In this document: positions 1-10,051 of the stretch, in pieces
How positions within the stretch are numbered: the first letter of the stretch is position 1
Layout of the letters: each line of letters starts with the position of its first letter
Source: Betaproteobacteria bacterium UBA5582
Lineage (GTDB): Bacteria > Pseudomonadota > Gammaproteobacteria > Burkholderiales > Rhodocyclaceae
Length of the DNA stretch: 53,873 bases
Assembly: GCA_002425245.1 (NCBI GenBank)
Contig: DILW01000155.1
Coordinates: 1 to 53,873, forward strand
Direction of reading: 5' to 3'
Made by a program: the position numbers and the translations under genes
Notes under the pieces: model-generated
Told to the model about the DNA's origin: nothing
Database searches by the model: none
What the model saw: only the letters and a program-made list of their open reading frames with translations

Positions 1-162
1 CTTGTTCTCGCGCTCGCACTTCTTGATCGAAGCGGCCTTGGCAGCACCGGCCAGCGGCTTGCCGTCCTTGCTCACCGCCTGCGCTTCGCAGTCGACCGGC
101 GCGGCAACCGCCAGCGTGCTGGCGAAGAGACAGGACAAACCGAGGGTGATGATCTTGTTCAT
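1..162 (-). CDS. Small periplasmic protein, PsiF-repeat-like, 3' end cut by window edge
   Basis: The first 54 codons of a minus-strand gene lie here; the 3' part is outside the window. Residues 1-20 (MNKIITLGL... to AVA/A) form a clear Sec signal peptide. The mature start has a Cys, then a lysine/alanine-rich stretch ending in KKCERENK; the pattern C-x2-QA...G-x-AK-x-AS-x-KKC resembles the PsiF repeat of phosphate-starvation-inducible small periplasmic proteins. GGAG lies a few bases upstream of the ATG. It follows icd on the same strand, separated by 48 bases. The family call is tentative because only one repeat is visible; function unknown. Confidence 0.55.
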   Translation of the reverse strand, partial: MNKIITLGLSCLFASTLAVAAPVDCEAQAVSKDGKPLAGAAKAASIKKCERENK

Positions 163-210
163 GGGTGTTTTCTCCGTGCCCCCCGCGCTCGGCGAGGGGA
201 AAAAGTTGAG

Positions 211-1452
211 TTACATGCGGGCAATCATCGCGTCCCCGAAATCGGAACACGACAGTTCTTCGGCGCCTGCCATCAGACGCGCGAAATCGTAGGTCACCTG
301 TTTGTCGCCGATGGCGGCTTCCATGGCCTTGATGACCAGATCGGCCGCTTCCTTCCAGCCGAGGTGACGCAGCATCATTTCCGCCGACAGGATCAGCGAG
401 CCGGGATTGACCTTGTCGAGGCCGGCGTACTTGGGCGCCGTGCCGTGAGTGGCTTCAAAACAGGCATATTTGTCCGAAATGTTGGCGCCCGGCGCGATAC
501 CGATGCCGCCGACCTGGGCGGCGAGCGCGTCGGAGATGTAATCGCCGTTCAGGTTGGTGGTCGCGATCACGTCGTATTCGGCTGGCCTCAGCAGGATCTG
601 CTGGAGGAAGGCGTCGGCAATCGAATCCTTGATCACGATCTCGCGCCCGCTATGCGGATTCCGGATTTTGCACCACGGACCGCCGTCGATCAGCTCGGCA
701 CCGAACTCTTCCTGCGCCAGCTTGTAGGCGACGTCGCGGAACAGGCCTTCGGTGAACTTCATGATGTTGCCCTTGTGCACGATGGTCACCGACTTGCGGT
801 CGTTGGCAATCGCGTACTGGATGGCGGCGCGGACCAGGCGCTGGGTACCGTCGACCGACACCGGCTTGATGCCGATGCCCGAGCTTTCCGGGAAACGGAT
901 TTTCCTGACGCCCATTTCCTTGACCAGGAAATCGATCACTTTCTTCACGCCGTCCGAGCCGGCGGCCCATTCGACGCCGGCGTAAATGTCTTCGGTATTC
1001 TCGCGGAAGATGACCATGTCGGTCAGTTCGGGATGTTTCAGCGGGCTGGGCACGCCCTTGAAGTAGCGCACCGGGCGGACGCACTGGTAAAGGTCGAGTT
1101 CCTGGCGCAGGGCCACGTTGAGCGAGCGGATGCCGCCGCCGACCGGCGTCGTCATCGGCCCCTTGATCGACACCGAGTATTCCTTCAGGGCATCGAAGGT
1201 TTCCTTGGGCAGCCACTCGTCCGGCCCGTACAGACGGGTCGATTTCTCGCCGGCATAGACTTCCATCCAGTGGATTTTCTTTTTGCCGCCGTAAGCCTTG
1301 TCGACCGCCGCGTCGATCACCTTGATCATGACCGGGGTGATGTCGATGCCGATGCCGTCGCCTTCGATGAAGGGGATGATGGGGTTGTCCGGGGTCGCCT
1401 GCCCGGGAACGATTTTCGAACCACCTTGCGGAACCTTGATGTGGGATGTCAT
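211..1452 (-). CDS. icd: NADP-dependent isocitrate dehydrogenase, dimeric
   Basis: Converts isocitrate and NADP+ to 2-oxoglutarate, CO2 and NADPH in the TCA cycle; cytosolic homodimer. The 413-residue length fits the E. coli Icd type. Visible landmarks: GDGIGID near residues 31-37, the substrate and phosphorylation loop GGGIRSLNVALRQ with Ser110 matching the serine that AceK phosphorylates in E. coli, FRENTEDIYAG, the HKGNIMKFTEG motif, and the C-terminal NADP-site segment THGTAPKYAG. An in-frame TTG lies two codons upstream, but the AGGAG six bases before the ATG at 1452 favours the ATG. The gene sits next to icd2 and close to aceK, so it is the expected AceK target. Confidence 0.97.
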   Translation of the reverse strand: MTSHIKVPQGGSKIVPGQATPDNPIIPFIEGDGIGIDITPVMIKVIDAAVDKAYGGKKKIHWMEVYAGEKSTRLYGPDEWLPKETFDALKEYSVSIKGPMTTPVGGGIRSLNVALRQELDLYQCVRPVRYFKGVPSPLKHPELTDMVIFRENTEDIYAGVEWAAGSDGVKKVIDFLVKEMGVRKIRFPESSGIGIKPVSVDGTQRLVRAAIQYAIANDRKSVTIVHKGNIMKFTEGLFRDVAYKLAQEEFGAELIDGGPWCKIRNPHSGREIVIKDSIADAFLQQILLRPAEYDVIATTNLNGDYISDALAAQVGGIGIAPGANISDKYACFEATHGTAPKYAGLDKVNPGSLILSAEMMLRHLGWKEAADLVIKAMEAAIGDKQVTYDFARLMAGAEELSCSDFGDAMIARM

Positions 1453-1535
1453 TGGCAACTCCTGGTGTTGTTATGAAAACGGCCGTGCCGGCCGCTGGCC
1501 GGTCCTGAGGTCTCCGCGAACCGGCGGTGCGGCCA

Positions 1536-1565
1536 ATTATGGAGCAAAAGACGCTGCCGTGTCAG
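1536..1565 (-). promoter_or_regulatory. Candidate sigma-70 promoter for icd
   Basis: Read on the minus strand, CTGACA (1560-1565) and CATAAT (1536-1541) are separated by 18 bases, about 85 bases upstream of the icd ATG. This is a fair match to the TTGACA/TATAAT consensus; found by eye only. It lies just downstream of the icd2 terminator hairpin, where an icd promoter would be needed. Confidence 0.4.
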
Positions 1566-1585
1566 CCTTGCCCGGGCACATAAAA

Positions 1586-1611
1586 AAAGCGAAGGCCGCA
1601 GCCTTCGCTTT
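1586..1611 (-). terminator. Rho-independent terminator of icd2
   Basis: An 11-bp perfect stem (AAAGCGAAGGC with GCCTTCGCTTT) and a 4-base loop, followed on the minus strand by a run of T. It begins 24 bases after the icd2 stop codon and separates icd2 from icd transcription. Confidence 0.88.
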
Positions 1612-1634
1612 CTCATTTGCTCTGACAGTCAGGC

Positions 1635-3875
<2,241 letters not shown>

Positions 3876-3955
3876 GCTAACCCCTTGGTGGATGGTTTTG
3901 ATATGTTGGTCGACCTTAAGCCGACACCCTTGCGCGACGCTTACAAAGCCTCTGG

Positions 3956-3984
3956 AGTATCCGCAACGACACGCCATCGGTCAA
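3956..3984 (-). promoter_or_regulatory. Candidate sigma-70 promoter for icd2
   Basis: On the minus strand, TTGACC (3979-3984) and GATACT (3956-3961) are 17 bases apart, a good consensus match, about 80 bases upstream of the icd2 ATG. The -35 abuts the palindrome at 3989-4003. Eye-based prediction. Confidence 0.5.
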
Positions 3985-3988
3985 CCGG

Positions 3989-4003
3989 TGAAACGGTGTT
4001 TCA
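3989..4003. promoter_or_regulatory. Palindrome between icd2 and aceK, candidate operator
   Basis: TGAAAC-GGT-GTTTCA is a perfect 6-3-6 inverted repeat in the divergent icd2/aceK region, just upstream of the icd2 -35 and about 65 bases before the aceK ATG. Its 15-base size and TGAAA/TTTCA arms resemble operators of IclR-family regulators such as KdgR; E. coli aceBAK is itself controlled by IclR. Binding by any such protein is inference. Confidence 0.45.
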
Positions 4004-4069
4004 TAGTGCGGAGCGGGCCATTTTTGCCGGATCGCGATGCTAGAATCGCCGCCAGCAGGAGGCAGGACA

Positions 4070-5851
4070 ATGAAGATTTCGGTCGGACTGTACGGCACGA
4101 ATGCCCACCAGATCGCCCTGGCACTGATTCAGGGTTTCAATCGCCATTACACGCTGTTCCGCCAGACCTGCAGGGAGGCCAAGACGCGCTTCGAGAAAGG
4201 CGACTGGCTGGGCGTGCATCGCGCGGTCAAGGAGCGGATCCGGTTTTATGACGACCGCGTCGATGAGTGCGTCGAGCGCCTGCGCAACGAATTCGACGCC
4301 CGCAATCTCGACGACGCCACCTGGCAGCAGATCAAGCTGCTCTACATCGGCCTGCTGCTCAACCACAAGCAGCCGGAACTGGCGGAGACCTTCTTCAATT
4401 CGGTGACCACCAAGATCCTCGACCGCAGTTATTTCCACAACGATTTCCTGTTCGTCCGGCCGACCATCTCGACCGAGAATCTCGAAGCCGACGAGGCTCC
4501 CACCTACCGCAGCTACTACGCCGACGCCGACGGCCTGCGCGGCGCAATCCGCGAAATCGTCCGCGACTTCCGCTGGCAACGCCCCTTCGCCGACCTGGAA
4601 CGCGATGTCGGCTATGTTTACCACGCAATCCGTCGCCACCTGAAAGAGATGCCCGGCCGCGAGGTCAATTTCCAGATTCAGGTGCTCGGCTCCGCTTTCT
4701 ACCGCAACAAGGCCGCCTACATCATCGGCAAGGCGATCAACGGCGCCGTCGAGTACCCCTTCGCCATTCCCGTGCTGCACGATGCCGACGGCCGGCTCTA
4801 CCTCGACACCGTATTGCTCGACGCCTGGCGGATCGGCCTGCTGTTCTCGCTGTCGCGCGCCTACTTCATGGTGGACATGGAGGTACCCTCGGGCTACGTC
4901 CAGTTCCTGCGCGCGATCATGCCGAACAAGCCGCGCTCGGAGATCTACATCATGCTCGGCCTGGGCAAGCAGGGGAAGACGATGTTCTTCCGCGACTTCA
5001 TTTACCACCTGCACCACTCGCAGGACAAGTTCGTCATGGCACCCGGCATCCGCGGCCTGGTCATGCTGGTCTTCACCCTGCCCTCCTACCCCTACGTGTT
5101 CAAGCTGATCAAGGACGTGTTCGGCAGTTCCAAGGAAATGGACCGGGCCACGGTCAAGAAGAAGTTCATGATGGTCAAGCAGGTCGACCGCGTCGGGCGC
5201 ATGGCCGACACCCTGGAGTTCTCCAACGTGATGTTCCCGCTCGCCCGTTTCAACGACGAGACCCTGGACGAACTGGAACGCCTCGCCCCCTCATGTTACG
5301 AAATAGACGGCGAGCAGATGATCATCAAGCACCTGTACATCGAACGACGGATGGAACCGCTCAACATTCACCTCGACCGCATGGACAAGGCCAACGACCT
5401 CGACGGACTGGAACACGCGATCAAGGAATACGGCAACGCCATCCGCGAGCTGGCGCAGGCCAACATCTTCCCCGGCGACATGCTGTGGAAGAACTTCGGC
5501 ATCACCCGTTACGGCCGCGTCGTCTTCTACGATTACGACGAAATCGAGTACATGACCGACATCAACTTCCGCAAGATTCCGCCGGCCCCGGATTTCGAGA
5601 CGGAAATGTCGGGCGAGGTCTGGTACCCGGTGGCGCGCAACGATGTCTTCCCGGAGGAATTCGCCACCTTCCTGCTCGGCTCGCCGCAGGTGCGCAAGCT
5701 GTTCATGAAACACCACAAGGACCTGCTCACCCCGGCTTTCTGGCAGAAAGCCCAGGACAGCATACGCGCCGGCCATGTCGAGGATTTCTTCCCCTACCCG
5801 GAGGAGCTGCGCTTCGTGCACAGCCGGCCGAGCGCCAGCACCGATTCATAA
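4070..5851 (+). CDS. aceK: Isocitrate dehydrogenase kinase/phosphatase
   Basis: Bifunctional cytosolic enzyme that phosphorylates (inactivates) and dephosphorylates dimeric Icd, switching carbon between the TCA cycle and glyoxylate bypass. 593 residues, normal for AceK. Visible motifs: the ATP loop GLGKQGKT (about residues 297-304), the kinase catalytic segment FPGDMLWKNFG (Asp470) and FYDYDEIEYM (about 486-495). The ATG at 4070 has AGGAGG upstream; an ATG 11 codons earlier lacks a site. A TGCTAGAAT extended -10 lies at 4038-4046. Unlike in enterobacteria it is not beside aceA/aceB, but divergent from the monomeric IDH, whose type it should not act on. Confidence 0.96.
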   Translation: MKISVGLYGTNAHQIALALIQGFNRHYTLFRQTCREAKTRFEKGDWLGVHRAVKERIRFYDDRVDECVERLRNEFDARNLDDATWQQIKLLYIGLLLNHKQPELAETFFNSVTTKILDRSYFHNDFLFVRPTISTENLEADEAPTYRSYYADADGLRGAIREIVRDFRWQRPFADLERDVGYVYHAIRRHLKEMPGREVNFQIQVLGSAFYRNKAAYIIGKAINGAVEYPFAIPVLHDADGRLYLDTVLLDAWRIGLLFSLSRAYFMVDMEVPSGYVQFLRAIMPNKPRSEIYIMLGLGKQGKTMFFRDFIYHLHHSQDKFVMAPGIRGLVMLVFTLPSYPYVFKLIKDVFGSSKEMDRATVKKKFMMVKQVDRVGRMADTLEFSNVMFPLARFNDETLDELERLAPSCYEIDGEQMIIKHLYIERRMEPLNIHLDRMDKANDLDGLEHAIKEYGNAIRELAQANIFPGDMLWKNFGITRYGRVVFYDYDEIEYMTDINFRKIPPAPDFETEMSGEVWYPVARNDVFPEEFATFLLGSPQVRKLFMKHHKDLLTPAFWQKAQDSIRAGHVEDFFPYPEELRFVHSRPSASTDS

Positions 5852-5913
5852 GCAATCACTGAGCAGTACCTTCAGCAATCCTGACTGTTGCATAAGTAAC
5901 AATACCCTTATCT

Positions 5914-5938
5914 TTGCTGGCAAAAATTAACCCAGCAA
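5914..5938. promoter_or_regulatory. Inverted repeat upstream of pntAA
   Basis: TTGCTGG (5914-5920) and CCAGCAA (5932-5938) are perfect 7-base inverted arms around an AT-rich 11-base spacer, ending 24 bases before the pntAA ATG. It could be an operator dyad or an mRNA leader hairpin; the sequence alone does not decide. Confidence 0.35.
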
Positions 5939-5962
5939 TGACTCATGACAAGGAGAGCGACC

Positions 5963-7090
5963 ATGCCGCTAACCCTGGCATTTGCTCGGGAACGTGCTGA
6001 CGGCGAATGCCGTACGGCGCTGGTTCCCGAGACCGCCAAGAAATTCGCCGCGCTCGGCGCCCGGCTCCGGATGGAGCAGAGTGCCGGCGCGCAAAGCCAT
6101 TTCCTCGATTCCGACTACAGCAGCGTCGATTTCGTCCCCGGCCTGCCCGAAGCCTACGCCGGCGCCGGACTGATTCTGCGGGTGGCGCCGCCCAGCCTGG
6201 AGGAAATTGCCGCAATGCCCGAGGGCTCGGTGTTGATCGGCCTGCTCAAGCCTTTCGAAAGCCGCGAACGACTGGCCGCCCTCAACGCCCGCCGGATCAC
6301 CGCCTTTCCGCTTGAACTGCTGCCGCGCATCTCGCGCGCCCAGAGCATGGACGCGCTGTCGTCACAGGGCGCCTGTTCCGGCTACCAGTGCGGCCTGATC
6401 GCCGCCGCCCGGTGCACCAAGTTCTTCCCGATGCTGACCACCGCCGCCGGCACCATCCGTCCGGCGCGCGTGCTCGTCATCGGCGCCGGGGTGGCGGGTT
6501 TGCAAGCCATCGCCACCTGCAAGCGCCTCGGTGCCATGGTCGAAGCCTACGACGTGCGCGCCGCGGCCCGTGAGCAGATCGAATCGCTCGGTGCCAAGTT
6601 CGTCGACACCGGCGTTTCCGCCGACGGTGCCGGCGGCTATGCCCGTGAGCTGACCGCCGAGGAGAAGGCGGCGCAGGCCGAAAAACTGGCCAAGGCAGTC
6701 GCCCTCGCCGATGTCGTGATCGCCACCGCGGCAATCCCGGGCAAACGGGCGCCGGTGATCATCACCAACGACATGGTCGGGCGGATGAAGTACGGTGCCA
6801 TCATCGTCGACATGGCCGCCGAATCCGGCGGCAATTGCGCGCTGACCCAACCGGGCGAGCATGTCGTTGCCAACGACGTGAACATCCACGGCCCGCTCAA
6901 CCTGCCGTCGCGCATGCCGACGCATGCCTCCGAGCTGTACGCCAAGAACCTGTTCAATTTCCTGTCGCCGTGGATCAAGGACGGCGAACTGGCCATCGAC
7001 TGGGCCGATGAAGTGGTTGCCGGCACGCTGCTGTGCCGCGACGGCGCCACCGTCCATGCCGCGGTCAAGCAAATCCTGGGAGACGCCTGA
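5963..7090 (+). CDS. pntAA: NAD(P) transhydrogenase subunit alpha, part 1 (NAD-binding domain I)
   Basis: The soluble NAD(H)-binding domain of the proton-translocating transhydrogenase, which reduces NADP+ with NADH at the expense of proton-motive force. 375 residues covering only domain I of the enterobacterial PntA. The N-terminal alanine-dehydrogenase-like half leads to a Rossmann fold with VLVIGAGVAGLQ (GxGxxG) and EAYDVR, and later IVDMAAESGGN. The ATG at 5963 is preceded by AAGGAG; an earlier in-frame ATG is not. Its stop overlaps the pntAB start by one base, so the three pnt genes form a coupled operon. Confidence 0.95.
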   Translation: MPLTLAFARERADGECRTALVPETAKKFAALGARLRMEQSAGAQSHFLDSDYSSVDFVPGLPEAYAGAGLILRVAPPSLEEIAAMPEGSVLIGLLKPFESRERLAALNARRITAFPLELLPRISRAQSMDALSSQGACSGYQCGLIAAARCTKFFPMLTTAAGTIRPARVLVIGAGVAGLQAIATCKRLGAMVEAYDVRAAAREQIESLGAKFVDTGVSADGAGGYARELTAEEKAAQAEKLAKAVALADVVIATAAIPGKRAPVIITNDMVGRMKYGAIIVDMAAESGGNCALTQPGEHVVANDVNIHGPLNLPSRMPTHASELYAKNLFNFLSPWIKDGELAIDWADEVVAGTLLCRDGATVHAAVKQILGDA

Positions 7091-7377
7091 TGGACGGACT
7101 GCTCGCACTCTACATCTTCATGCTCGCCGCCTTCACCGGCTACGAGATCATCGCCAAGGTGCCGGTGATCCTGCACACGCCGCTGATGTCCGGTTCCAAC
7201 TTCATCCACGGCGTGGTCGTGGTTGGCGCCATGATCGTCCTCGGCATGGCCGAAACGCCGCTGCAGCAGGCCATCGGCTTCTTCGCCGTGGCCCTGGGCG
7301 CGGCCAACGCGGCCGGCGGCTACGTGGTCACCGAACGCATGCTGGCCATGTTCAAGAAGAAGGAGGACGCACAATGA
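7090..7377 (+). CDS. pntAB: NAD(P) transhydrogenase subunit alpha, part 2 (membrane part)
   Basis: A 95-residue membrane subunit equal to the C-terminal membrane part of E. coli PntA, here a separate gene as in many alpha- and betaproteobacteria. Three hydrophobic segments (about residues 3-18, 35-52 and 56-76) with VPVILHTPLMSGSNFIHG between the first two form part of the proton channel with PntB. It overlaps pntAA by one base (TGATG) and pntB by four (ATGA), so translation of the three subunits is probably coupled. It ends in KKKED, a cytosolic charged tail. Confidence 0.95.
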   Translation: MDGLLALYIFMLAAFTGYEIIAKVPVILHTPLMSGSNFIHGVVVVGAMIVLGMAETPLQQAIGFFAVALGAANAAGGYVVTERMLAMFKKKEDAQ

Positions 7378-8744
7378 GCGCCCCCTTCTACGTTCAAGGC
7401 GCCTGGTTCGTCGGCGCCCTGCTGTTCATCTTTGGCTTGAAGGGCATGAGCTCGCCGGCCAGCGCCCGCAAGGGCATCGTCATCGCCGGCTACGGCATGC
7501 TGCTGGCGATTGCCGCCACCTTCCTCATCCCCGGCCTGCACAACCTCGGCCTGATGGCCCTGGCCCTGATCATCGGTGGCGGTGCTGCCTGGATTTCGGC
7601 GCAGAAGGTCAAGATGACCGACATGCCGCAGATGGTCGCCATCTACAACGGCATGGGCGGTGGCGCGGCGGCGGCGATTGCCGCCGTCGAGTTTGCCAAG
7701 GGCGAGATGCACGGCCTGGTGGCGACGACGCTGGCGGTGCTCGGCGCGCTGATCGGCGCCGTCTCCTTCACCGGCTCCTGCGTCGCCTGGGCCAAGCTGC
7801 AGGGCGTGCTCAGAAAGGCGTACCGGTTGCCGGCGCAGAACGCGGTGAACGTGCTGCTCGCCGTCGTCGCCGTCGGCCTCGGTCTGGTTGTCATCGCCCT
7901 GGCACCGGAGCGCCCGGAACTGGTGATCGCCTTTTTCTTCGTTGCCCTGGTGCTTGGCCTGATCGTCACCCTGCCCATCGGCGGTGCCGACATGCCAGTG
8001 GTAATCTCGCTGTTCAACGCCTTCACCGGCCTGGCGGTCGGTTTCGAGGGCTATGTGCTGGGCAACCCGGCCTTGATCATCGCCGGCATCGTGGTCGGCG
8101 CTGCCGGTACCCTGCTCACCCAGTTGATGGCCAAGGCGATGAACCGGCCGCTGTCCAACATCCTGTTCACGCCGCTGGCGGCCAGCGGCGGTGGCGAAGC
8201 GATCGAAGGCACGATGAAGGAATTGTCGGCACTCGACGCCGCTGCGATGATGCGCTACGCCAGCAAGGTGATCATCGTCCCCGGCTATGGCATGGCGGTC
8301 GCGCATGCCCAGCACAAGATATGGGAAATGACTGTGATCCTCGAAGAAGCCGGCGTCGAGGTGAAGTTCGCCATCCACCCGGTGGCCGGTCGCATGCCGG
8401 GGCACATGAACGTCCTGTTGGCCGAGGCTGGTGTGCCCTACGACAAGATCTTCGACCTTGAGGAAATCAATGGCGAATTTGGCCAGGCCGACGTCGCTCT
8501 GGTCATTGGCGCCAACGACGTGGTCAACCCGAGCGCACGTAGCGACAAGGCCAGCCCGATTTACGGCATGCCCATTCTCAATGCCGACCAGGCGCAGAAC
8601 GTCATCGTCGTCAAACGCGGAAAGGGAACGGGCTATTCCGGCATCGAGAACGCCCTGTTCTACACTGACAACTGCCGCATGCTTTACGGTGACGCACAAC
8701 CAGTGGCCGGCGAAATCATCCAGCATCTGAAAACAATGGGCTGA
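7374..8744 (+). CDS. pntB: NAD(P) transhydrogenase subunit beta
   Basis: Membrane subunit with the NADP(H)-binding domain III. 456 residues, normal length. The first ~270 residues are a series of hydrophobic helices (starting MSAPFYVQGAWFVGALLFIFGLKGM as two short segments); the C-terminal ~180 residues carry the NADP site: VIIVPGYGMAVAHAQ, GRMPGHMNVLLAEA, GANDVVNPSAR and VVKRGKGTGYSG. Starts in the ATGA overlap with pntAB. Together the complex supplies NADPH, complementing the two NADP-isocitrate dehydrogenases upstream. Confidence 0.97.
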   Translation: MSAPFYVQGAWFVGALLFIFGLKGMSSPASARKGIVIAGYGMLLAIAATFLIPGLHNLGLMALALIIGGGAAWISAQKVKMTDMPQMVAIYNGMGGGAAAAIAAVEFAKGEMHGLVATTLAVLGALIGAVSFTGSCVAWAKLQGVLRKAYRLPAQNAVNVLLAVVAVGLGLVVIALAPERPELVIAFFFVALVLGLIVTLPIGGADMPVVISLFNAFTGLAVGFEGYVLGNPALIIAGIVVGAAGTLLTQLMAKAMNRPLSNILFTPLAASGGGEAIEGTMKELSALDAAAMMRYASKVIIVPGYGMAVAHAQHKIWEMTVILEEAGVEVKFAIHPVAGRMPGHMNVLLAEAGVPYDKIFDLEEINGEFGQADVALVIGANDVVNPSARSDKASPIYGMPILNADQAQNVIVVKRGKGTGYSGIENALFYTDNCRMLYGDAQPVAGEIIQHLKTMG

Positions 8745-8769
8745 TTTGATTCAGCGCATGTTTACGCGG

Positions 8770-8800
8770 GCGGCATCCCGTACAATCGCGGGATTGCCGC
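8770..8800. other. GC-rich hairpin between pntB and the MCP-like gene
   Basis: GCGGCATCCCG (8770-8780) pairs with CGGGATTGCCGC (8789-8800) with one bulged base and an 8-base loop, 26 bases after the pntB stop. No T-run follows, so it is a weak terminator candidate or an mRNA-end stabilising structure. The loop contains TACAAT, which could also be a -10 for the next gene. Confidence 0.4.
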
Positions 8801-8818
8801 TTGCATCTGGATAACACA

Positions 8819-10042
8819 ATGAAAAGAATGGACGACTTCCTGATCCGGGGAACTGCCCTGCTGGCGCTGATCCTTTGTGTTTGGTCGCTGGCCACTGCGC
8901 CGCTGCCGGGATACTGGTTCGCCGTGATCGGTGTTCTGCTGATCGTCGGCACCGTGTTTTCGATCCGGGAGCGTGAGCGCTGGAAGCAAAGGCAGAAGGA
9001 TTACGTACGCGAACTGACTTCGGTCATGTCCGAATATCACGTGCTCTCCAACGAAGCCATGGCCCACGCCGAAATGCAGTTTTCCTCCCTGGAGACGGAA
9101 ATGCACGAAGCGCAGGCACTGATCCGCAATTCGGTCGACCGCCTGTCGGGCAGCCTGACCGGGCTGGAGTCACAGTCGAACAGCCAGCGCGAGATCCTCG
9201 GTTCGCTAATCAACGAAATGCTCAGCATGACCGGTTCGGACGACAGTCACGCTGCCGAACAGGCCGGACTCAAGCGCTTCTTCGACGAAACCAACGCACT
9301 GATTGCCGAATTCGTTGGCAAAATGGACCAATTGCGCGGTACCAGCCGGGGCGTGGCCGAGAGCTTCAGCCAGGTGCAGGAGAAGGTCGGGCGAATCACC
9401 CAGACGCTCAACGACATTTCCGGCATCACCAAGCAAACCGACCTGCTCGCCCTTAACGCGGCGATCGAGGCCGCGCGCGCTGGTGAAGCGGGCCGCGGCT
9501 TCGCAGTTGTTGCCGACGAGGTCCGCACGCTGGCCGCCCGCACCGGCGAATTCAACGTTGATATCCGCAATGCCTTGAACGACATCCTCGAATCCTTGCG
9601 CGATGTCGGCCAGCGGGTCGAAGCTGCCAGCCAGATCGACATGAGCATTGCCGACCGCTCGCGGACCACGCTCGACGAGCTGGGCAGCGAACTGATCCAG
9701 TTGACCGACAAGGCCCGTGAGCATTCGAACAACATTGCCCATGTCACCGAACAGATGCGCGACCTGACCCAGGAAGGGGTGATGGCGATGCAGTTCGAAG
9801 ATATCGTCACCCAGATGATCAACCGCATCAGCCAGCGTACCGATAACGTTGGCGAGTACATGCACGCCTTCCTCAGCCTGCATCACGACCAGAACGAAAG
9901 CGACGGCATCCAGCGTTTCCGCAAACGCAGCCAGCGCCTGGTCGAGTTGCTGGTGAACTCCCACGTCAAGACCGATGCCTTGCGCAGCCCCATGCCCGGC
10001 GTTGCCCACGCGCATGGCGAAAGTGACATTGAGCTGTTCTGA
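8819..10042 (+). CDS. Methyl-accepting chemotaxis-like signalling protein without periplasmic sensor
   Basis: 407 residues. Two hydrophobic helices (about 8-25 and 31-49) are joined by only a few residues, so there is no periplasmic ligand domain. A long cytoplasmic coiled coil follows, with the MCP hairpin tip (about 199-240: DISGITKQTDLLALNAAIEAARAG, GRGFAVVADEVRTLA) that contacts CheA/CheW. After the tip, TGEFNVDI differs from the usual RSAEAAKEI. Near the C-terminus MQFEDIVTQ (324-332) has the D-x3-Q spacing of the CheZ catalytic motif. ATG 8819 was chosen; a TTG six codons upstream is possible and no strong ribosome site is visible. It is 9 bases from a sulfur-transporter-like gene, probably one operon. 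Confidence 0.85.
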   Translation: MKRMDDFLIRGTALLALILCVWSLATAPLPGYWFAVIGVLLIVGTVFSIRERERWKQRQKDYVRELTSVMSEYHVLSNEAMAHAEMQFSSLETEMHEAQALIRNSVDRLSGSLTGLESQSNSQREILGSLINEMLSMTGSDDSHAAEQAGLKRFFDETNALIAEFVGKMDQLRGTSRGVAESFSQVQEKVGRITQTLNDISGITKQTDLLALNAAIEAARAGEAGRGFAVVADEVRTLAARTGEFNVDIRNALNDILESLRDVGQRVEAASQIDMSIADRSRTTLDELGSELIQLTDKAREHSNNIAHVTEQMRDLTQEGVMAMQFEDIVTQMINRISQRTDNVGEYMHAFLSLHHDQNESDGIQRFRKRSQRLVELLVNSHVKTDALRSPMPGVAHAHGESDIELF

Positions 10043-10051
10043 GCCTGAGCG

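Noticed and set aside
178..196. CCCC...GGGG hairpin between icd and the PsiF-like gene
   Set aside because: Short interrupted stem with no T-run on the minus strand; not convincing as terminator.
7320..8726. 468-codon minus-strand frame opposite pntB
   Set aside because: Exact antisense of pntB; acidic, His-rich composition without any family feature.
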